In this document: positions 33,270 through 37,370 of the stretch, one piece after another
Layout: each line of letters begins with the position of its first letter
How positions within the stretch are numbered: position 1 is the stretch's first letter
NCBI GenBank assembly: GCA_900315745.1
Contig: ONAG01000036.1
Location: 1-37,370, forward strand
Direction: 5' to 3'
Length of the DNA stretch: 37,370 nucleotides
Origin: an uncultured Prevotellaceae bacterium
GTDB taxonomy: Bacteria > Bacteroidota > Bacteroidia > Bacteroidales > Bacteroidaceae
Translations under genes and position numbers: made by a program
The notes under the pieces: generated by a model
Told to the model about the DNA's origin: nothing
Databases searched by the model: none
The model's input: only the letters and a program-made list of their open reading frames with translations

Positions 33270-33971
33270 TCATCTGTTCACCGAAATGATGGTTTTCACC
33301 ACACAAGCATTCTTGTATCCCAACTTGCTGAGTCTTTTTGCCAACTTGTTGGCTTCTTCCTGGTTGCGGAAGTTCCCGCAGCGGCAGCACCATCGTGGTG
33401 AGTAGAAGTGGACGTAGATGGGTTGTCCCACCACTTCTGTTTTCAGTTTTGCTCCCATTTTCTGTGCTTCGGCGCGGTCTTCGCGGGTGTTGCCTCCGGC
33501 ATATACCTGCACGCGATATCCTCTCACTCGTTTGCTGTTGCTCATGAGTTTTTTGGAATTGGTGCTGATGGCTCCTGCCTTTTCCTCGGCTTCCTTTATT
33601 TTTTGTGCCCTTGCAGCCTCTCTTGCCTTGCGCTCGCGCTCTCGCCGTTCTTTGTCCTTTTGTTCGTCGGCGCGGGTGCTTGTCGTGGGTTGGCCATACG
33701 AGTCATGGCGTTCGCCTGATGAATAGGTCTTCCGGCTTTCCTGTTTTGGCGTCTCTTTTGAGGTCTTGCTCTCTTGTCTCGTGCTTTCTTCAGGCTTTTT
33801 GCTTTCCTGTTCTTTCTTTCCAGTGCCGTTGACAAGGTTGCTGATGTCCTCGCTCTGTCTCACGGATACGGAGCCGCTTGTACGGTCGTCTTTGGGACGG
33901 TCGTTGACATTCTGCGCCTGCATGGATGTAAGGCATAGAAGTGCCGCTACAGTAGCGATGGTTTTTTTCAT
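33270..33971 (-). CDS. SPOR-domain exported protein
   Basis: I start at the ATG at 33971, where a signal peptide (MKKTIATVAALLCLTSMQAQ) begins; upstream in-frame codons overlap tpiA. The 233-aa product has a long low-complexity charged middle (about 45-145, Lys/Glu/Arg/Ser rich, partly coiled coil such as KERRERERKAREAARAQKIK) and a C-terminal SPOR domain (about 155-230, YRVQVYAGGNTREDRAEAQK, then FRNQEEANKLAKRLSKLGYK). SPOR domains bind denuded peptidoglycan at division sites. A CCRC cluster inside the domain is unusual for a periplasmic protein. Confidence 0.85.
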   Translation of the reverse strand: MKKTIATVAALLCLTSMQAQNVNDRPKDDRTSGSVSVRQSEDISNLVNGTGKKEQESKKPEESTRQESKTSKETPKQESRKTYSSGERHDSYGQPTTSTRADEQKDKERRERERKAREAARAQKIKEAEEKAGAISTNSKKLMSNSKRVRGYRVQVYAGGNTREDRAEAQKMGAKLKTEVVGQPIYVHFYSPRWCCRCGNFRNQEEANKLAKRLSKLGYKNACVVKTIISVNR

Positions 33972-34048
33972 TTTCTTGTTGTTTGGGGTATTAAGCCGTC
34001 TGTGGGCTTGTGCATGGGTGCATGTCCACAGACGGCAGTTGGGGATGT

Positions 34049-34807
34049 TTATTTCCAAGCGTCGATGATGCCCTTGAAGTCGGCTGCTTTCAGTGATGCG
34101 CCACCGATGAGGCCTCCGTCGATGTCGGGCTTTGCAAAGAGTTCCTTGGCGTTGCTTGGCTTGCAGCTGCCACCATAGAGGATGGTGGTGTCGTCGGCTA
34201 CGGCGTTGCCATACTTCTCTGCTATCACGTTGCGGATGTAGGCATGTATTTCCTCTGCTTGCTCGGCAGTGGCGGTCTTGCCTGTACCGATTGCCCAGAT
34301 TGGTTCGTAGGCAATTACTATCTGCTTGAATTCCTCTTCGCTCAGGTTGAACACGCTGCCTTCAAGTTCGGCTTTCACCACTTCGTTTTGTTGGTTGGCT
34401 TCGCGTTGCTCCAGGCTCTCGCCGATGCAGAAGATCACCTTCAGACCGTTTTTCAGTGCAAGCAGCACTTTCTCCTTCAGAATCTCTGGAGTCTCTGCGT
34501 AGTACTCACGACGCTCAGAGTGGCCGAGGATGACGTATTGTGCTCCTGTGCTCTTCACCATCTCTGCTGACACTTCTCCTGTGTATGCGCCTTTCTCCTT
34601 GTCGGCACAGTTCTCTGCTCCCAGTCCGATGATGTCTTGGTCGAGGAATTGTGCTATGCTTGCAAGGTGTATGAATGGTGTGCAAATCACCACGCCACAG
34701 TTGGGCTTGTCTGCGCTAAGTGTCTCTTGCAGTTCTTTGGCAAGTGCGATGCCGTCTTGCAGGTTCATGTTCATTTTCCAGTTGCCTGCCACAATTTTCT
34801 TTCTCAT
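34049..34807 (-). CDS. tpiA: Triosephosphate isomerase
   Basis: A 252-aa glycolytic enzyme that interconverts dihydroxyacetone phosphate and glyceraldehyde 3-phosphate in the cytoplasm. All active-site residues are present: Lys11 in AGNWKMN, His96 in VILGHSERR, Glu168 in [13 protein letters not shown], and the phosphate-binding loop [12 protein letters not shown] with [10 protein letters not shown]. Length is normal. It lies 38 bases downstream of the DoxX-like gene. Confidence 0.98.
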   Translation of the reverse strand: MRKKIVAGNWKMNMNLQDGIALAKELQETLSADKPNCGVVICTPFIHLASIAQFLDQDIIGLGAENCADKEKGAYTGEVSAEMVKSTGAQYVILGHSERREYYAETPEILKEKVLLALKNGLKVIFCIGESLEQREANQQNEVVKAELEGSVFNLSEEEFKQIVIAYEPIWAIGTGKTATAEQAEEIHAYIRNVIAEKYGNAVADDTTILYGGSCKPSNAKELFAKPDIDGGLIGGASLKAADFKGIIDAWK

Positions 34808-34845
34808 TTTCTTGATTTTTTAATTATGTTGATAATAAATGTGGA

Positions 34846-36150
34846 TTATTTCTCTTCTTTTTCCTCTTTCTTCTTTTTTCTCTCTTTTCTCCTTACCCAT
34901 CTGGTCCATGCCCACAATCTGTCTGCCAACGACAAGGCGAGCAGGGGAAGAACGAATACGGATAGGATGCGGAGCAATTTCTTTGTTGGTGTGTCGCTTG
35001 GCGTCTGTCCTATTGGAGTGTCTTCCAGGCGTGTTGTCAACATTGTTATGTCGGGCAACATGTTGTAGCTCCATTTGCGCACCACTTTTCCGTCATGAAG
35101 CAGCAGAAGCCCTGGGTTGCTTCTGATTATCGTCTTCAGGGTGGTGGCGTCGGTATGGCAGAAAGGGTATTCTGCGCCGGTGAGGTCGCGCCATCGTTCT
35201 ATGCCCTTTTCCCCACTCGATGTGAGACAGTAGAATGGGTAATTTTGTTCTTGACAGTATTCGTATAGTTGGTCGAAAGTGCCAAACTCACTGTCGTTGG
35301 CTGTCTCCAGCTGGGGTGAGATCAGCAGGAAGGTGTAGCCTGGGTCGGCAATCACGTCCTCGGTGATGTCCTCGCCGTCTTCCACCGTCTCTATGGAGAA
35401 GTCGTGTATGGGTGGCACATATCCTTCGCTTGTCTGGATGGTCTTCCTATCTACGAAAGTCCAAGTGCTGTCGGGGTAGTTTTCCAAGGTGAATTCTTGG
35501 CGCTTGCCGTCTTTCTCAAGTATGAATATGGTCTCGAACTGAGGTTGTTCTGCCGTTTCGGGAATTTCCATTCCTTTTCTTAGGTCAGCCCCTTCCTTGT
35601 ATGGTCTGAAATCGAATATGGGGAGGTCGTAGAGGCAGTAGAGGCTTGTAAAGATGATGAACAGGATGGAGTAGTTGATTACTATCCATTGGTTGGTCCT
35701 GGATATGAACCTCACCATCATCAATGGCCATTTGCAGACAATGATGGCTGCTGCCAACAATACAATGTTTTTTGCAAAGGTTTCACCATTTGTCAGTACG
35801 ATGGCATCACCGAAACATCCGCAATCGCTTATGGGGTTGCACCACCAAAGCCATGCGGATAGTGCTGTCATCACCACCATCAGGCAGAGGATAAGTCTTG
35901 TTACTGTGCGGCGGTGAATGGCAAACAGAAGGAACAAGCCCAAACAGAACTCCACGGCCGCTAACGCTACTGCTGCTGTCACTGTAAGCCATTCGGGAAC
36001 CTGTCCTTGTAGGGAGAGGGCCCCAAGGTAGTCTTGCAGCTTGTAGTTCGTGCCCATCGGGTCGATAGCCTTCACATATCCTGAGAATATCAGTGTGAGG
36101 GCAAGGACCAGCCTGCAAATGTTTATGAGTATTCGTCCTAACTTATTCAC
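34846..36150 (-). CDS. DoxX/MauE-like membrane protein with thioredoxin-like C-terminal part (BT_3928 family)
   Basis: A 434-aa inner membrane protein. Four or so hydrophobic helices in residues 1-170 form a DoxX/MauE-like domain (LTLIFSGYVKAIDPMGTNYK, then AVEFCLGLFLLFA), including the cysteine motif DCGCFGDAI typical of MauE-type electron carriers. A periplasmic part (about 200-395) looks thioredoxin-like (YTFLLISPQLE, then NPGLLLLHDGKVVRKW) but shows no CxxC. A last helix and a highly basic tail (RRKERKKKKEEKEEK) end the protein. The start is GTG, overlapping the stop of the DUF1599 gene by eight bases. It resembles the family annotated as BT_3928; a role in redox chemistry is inference. 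Confidence 0.85.
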   Translation of the reverse strand: MNKLGRILINICRLVLALTLIFSGYVKAIDPMGTNYKLQDYLGALSLQGQVPEWLTVTAAVALAAVEFCLGLFLLFAIHRRTVTRLILCLMVVMTALSAWLWWCNPISDCGCFGDAIVLTNGETFAKNIVLLAAAIIVCKWPLMMVRFISRTNQWIVINYSILFIIFTSLYCLYDLPIFDFRPYKEGADLRKGMEIPETAEQPQFETIFILEKDGKRQEFTLENYPDSTWTFVDRKTIQTSEGYVPPIHDFSIETVEDGEDITEDVIADPGYTFLLISPQLETANDSEFGTFDQLYEYCQEQNYPFYCLTSSGEKGIERWRDLTGAEYPFCHTDATTLKTIIRSNPGLLLLHDGKVVRKWSYNMLPDITMLTTRLEDTPIGQTPSDTPTKKLLRILSVFVLPLLALSLADRLWAWTRWVRRKERKKKKEEKEEK

Positions 36151-36691
36151 TTAGCTTTATTATGCCGAAAATGGAGTAGTTGATGATGTCCATGTAGTTG
36201 GAGTCGATACCTTCCGATACCAACGTCTTTCCTCCCAAGTCTTCAATCTCTTTTATCCGTTGCAGTTTGGTGAGGATGAAGTCGGTGTAGCTGCTCACCC
36301 TCATGCCTCTCCATGCCTCTCCGTAGTCATGGTTCTTCCTGAGCATCAGTCCGAGGGCTTCATCTGCGTATTTGTCGTAGAGTGCCATGGCTTCTTCCGG
36401 ACTGATGTCGGTGTTGTCGCTGTAGCCTTTTTCCAACTGTATCAATCCAACAATGCCATAGTTCACCAATGCAAGGAATTCAGGACGTATGCCTTCACCC
36501 ACTAAAGAGACGTTTTTCACCTCAAGCGAGCGTATGCGCATTGCCTTGATAAACAATTGGTCTGTAAGTGATGACGGGCGTAGGATGCGCCAAGAAGCAC
36601 CATAGTCGTGCAACTTTTTTTCGAATACGGTGCGGCACTCGCTCATCGCACTGCGAAACTCTTTCTCTGTCTTTGTCATTGCTTGTGGCAT
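36143..36691 (-). CDS. DUF1599 (nucleotide modification associated domain 1) protein
   Basis: A 182-aa cytoplasmic protein made of two homologous halves: KKLHDYGASWRILRPSSLTD with LVGEGIRPEFLALVNYGIVG, and RKNHDYGEAWRGMRVSSYTD with LVSEGIDSNYMDIINYSIFG. This is the DUF1599 fold, linked by family-level analysis to modified-nucleotide metabolism; the exact reaction is unknown. It is the first gene of the operon with the DoxX-like protein and tpiA, as often seen in Bacteroidales. Confidence 0.9.
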   Translation of the reverse strand: MPQAMTKTEKEFRSAMSECRTVFEKKLHDYGASWRILRPSSLTDQLFIKAMRIRSLEVKNVSLVGEGIRPEFLALVNYGIVGLIQLEKGYSDNTDISPEEAMALYDKYADEALGLMLRKNHDYGEAWRGMRVSSYTDFILTKLQRIKEIEDLGGKTLVSEGIDSNYMDIINYSIFGIIKLSE

Positions 36692-36700
36692 GTCTTGTCC

Positions 36701-36991
36701 TTATTTCGCTGCAAATTTAGACATTTTTTTTGATATGCCGTCAAGTATTTCGGTAATTTTTTCAATCGCGCTGGTGTTGTCTTGAATTTGCTTCTGCATC
36801 TCGTCTTGTCGGCGTTTGCTTTCCTCTCGTTCAGTTGTCACATATTCAAGGATTTTCGCGATTTTTTCCGCGTTTTCCTTGCTCTTGTCGTTCTCCTTTT
36901 TGTCGCTGACAATCTTCCACATCATTACAACGCATACGGCTAAAAAGCCGAAAATTGAGGTTATCCCCTGTACCATTCCGAAGTCTTCCAT
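36701..36991 (-). CDS. Small membrane protein with coiled coil
   Basis: A 96-aa protein: one hydrophobic helix near the N-terminus (about 8-28, GITSIFGFLAVCVVMMWKIV), then a highly charged coiled coil (about 30-95) with regular Ile/Leu spacing. There is no signal peptide cleavage site. I do not recognise the family; the layout resembles small phage-type holin or spanin accessory proteins and also small membrane scaffold proteins. A TACATTTG promoter box lies about 34 bases before the ATG. It ends 9 bases before the DUF1599 gene, so it could lead that operon. Confidence 0.6.
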   Translation of the reverse strand: MEDFGMVQGITSIFGFLAVCVVMMWKIVSDKKENDKSKENAEKIAKILEYVTTEREESKRRQDEMQKQIQDNTSAIEKITEILDGISKKMSKFAAK

Positions 36992-37023
36992 ATTTCAAAA
37001 AAATTTAGTTGTTGTTATTCGTT

Positions 37024-37054
37024 GCAAATGTAACGAAATTTTTGTTACCTTTGC
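37024..37054. promoter_or_regulatory. Palindromic divergent promoter region
   Basis: GCAAATGTAAC (37024-37034) and GTTACCTTTGC (37044-37054) are inverted copies matching at 10 of 11 positions around a 9-base AT spacer. Each arm contains a -7 box: TACATTTG on the minus strand (37032-37025), serving the small membrane protein, and TACCTTTG on the plus strand (37046-37053), serving the non-coding unit to the right. Confidence 0.6.
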
Positions 37055-37059
37055 GAAGT

Positions 37060-37158
37060 CCATAATGAATTTATTGTTTGAGAATTTTTCCTCATCGGTG
37101 GCACAATTCAAGAGCGTTTCTCCTACTACATACCCACGCCCCCGATGAGGTTTTTTTT
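37060..37158 (+). ncRNA. Putative small RNA or leader with own promoter and terminator
   Basis: The promoter box at 37046-37053 predicts a start near 37060, and a terminator ends at 37158, giving a transcript of about 100 bases. It contains a 27-codon open frame (37065-37148, MNLLFENFSSSVAQFKSVSP at the start) whose stop lies inside the terminator stem. It could be an RNA regulator, a tiny peptide gene or an attenuating leader for the gene that starts near 37332. I match it to no known RNA family. Confidence 0.4.
37090..37158 (+). terminator. Rho-independent terminator of the short transcript
   Basis: CCTCATCGG (37090-37098) pairs with CCGATGAGG (37142-37150), followed by eight T. The 43-base loop is long, and partial pairing of GTGGC with GCCCC may extend the stem. 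Confidence 0.75.
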
Positions 37159-37305
37159 GCTTAAAATTCGTCTTTTTATTTCGTTTTTGCCATTCGCCAA
37201 AATGCTGATTGTTAGGGCATTGTATTGGTTTTTGTCTTAAAATCGTCTATTTTTCGCTTAAATTTTGTCTTTTTGACAAGTTTACGGATTTTCCGTCTTA
37301 AAAAT
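37159..37305. repeat. AT-rich direct repeats of the form CTTAAAATYGTCTWTTTT
   Basis: Copies at 37160-37177 (CTTAAAATTCGTCTTTTT), 37236-37254 (CTTAAAATCGTCTATTTTT) and 37257-37274 (CTTAAATTTTGTCTTTTT), plus a half copy GTCTTAAAAAT at 37295-37305. They fill the region between the terminator and the next gene start. Confidence 0.55.
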
Positions 37306-37331
37306 AACTATTATTAATATAATATTGTTTA

Positions 37332-37370
37332 ATGGAGAAATATTTTATGAAAATTACAGAATTATTAGAT
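37332..37370 (+). CDS. Start of a further gene (3' partial)
   Basis: ATG at 37332 opens MEKYFMKITELLD and runs off the window end. An in-frame ATG at 37347 (MKITELLD) has a GGAGAAA ribosome-site-like sequence at 37334-37340, so I slightly favour it as the real start. Too little is visible to name a product. Confidence 0.35.
   Translation, partial: MEKYFMKITELLD

Noticed and set aside
1-37370. tRNA, rRNA or CRISPR loci, and complete insertion sequences
   Set aside because: I read both strands for typical tRNA arms, rRNA conserved blocks, spacer arrays and transposase motifs and found none that I could support.

Overview
The window comes from a member of the Bacteroidota, most likely the Prevotella/Segatella group (Prevotellaceae). 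The evidence is SusC/SusD-type glycan uptake genes, lipoproteins with acidic residues directly after the lipid cysteine, promoters of the Bacteroidota type (TTTG, about 19-20 bases, TANNTTTG), a PorD-like (DUF4835) protein of the type IX secretion system, and Bacteroidales housekeeping gene pairs (DUF1599 / DoxX-like / tpiA / SPOR / folE).

Layout. Bases 1-900 hold the end of an Rhs-repeat protein with a short AT-rich tip, a frameshifted coding remnant, and a striking inverted pair of a GGGGGACGGGG-containing repeat (REPIN-like). Bases 960-7377 hold a secreted alpha/beta hydrolase and, on the other strand, an operon running PorD-like, RecN, degenerate protease with TPR repeats, GH25 lysozyme. 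Bases 7679-17499 are the first half of a polysaccharide utilization locus: a secreted modular protein, SusC, SusD, a surface glycan-binding lipoprotein and a BACON-GH5 endoglucanase/glucomannanase. Bases 17.5-22.7 kb hold genes that do not obviously belong to that locus: a PepSY-like protein, a dockerin-only secreted protein, an in-frame fusion of a TfoX N-terminal domain to a PL11 rhamnogalacturonan lyase, and an unknown secreted protein. Bases 22.8-30.4 kb are the second half: GH5_7 mannanase, CE7 acetyl esterase, GH26 mannanase, GH130 mannosylglucose phosphorylase, GPH sugar transporter and cellobiose/mannobiose 2-epimerase. Bases 30.5-36.7 kb are a minus-strand housekeeping stretch (amidase, exonuclease III, DUF4840 lipoprotein, FolE, SPOR protein, TpiA, DoxX-like protein, DUF1599 protein). 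The right end carries a small membrane/coiled-coil protein, a palindromic divergent promoter, a probable small RNA or leader with its own terminator, repeated AT-rich motifs, and the first codons of another gene.

How the genes work together. SusC/SusD and the surface lipoproteins would capture and cut acetylated beta-mannan or glucomannan. GH26, GH5_7 and CE7 would trim and deacetylate the imported oligosaccharides. The GPH transporter would import mannobiose, the epimerase would convert it to mannosyl-glucose, and GH130 would phosphorolyse that to mannose 1-phosphate and glucose. The gene order GH26 - GH130 - transporter - epimerase is the one described for the mannan pathway of Bacteroides fragilis. 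No dedicated regulator (HTCS, SusR or ECF sigma) and no alpha-galactosidase lies in the window.

The strongest unusual items are the TfoX-PL11 fusion with a signal peptide in the middle of the frame, the dockerin-only protein, the REPIN-like hairpin, and the right-hand non-coding region with divergent promoters, terminator and repeats.
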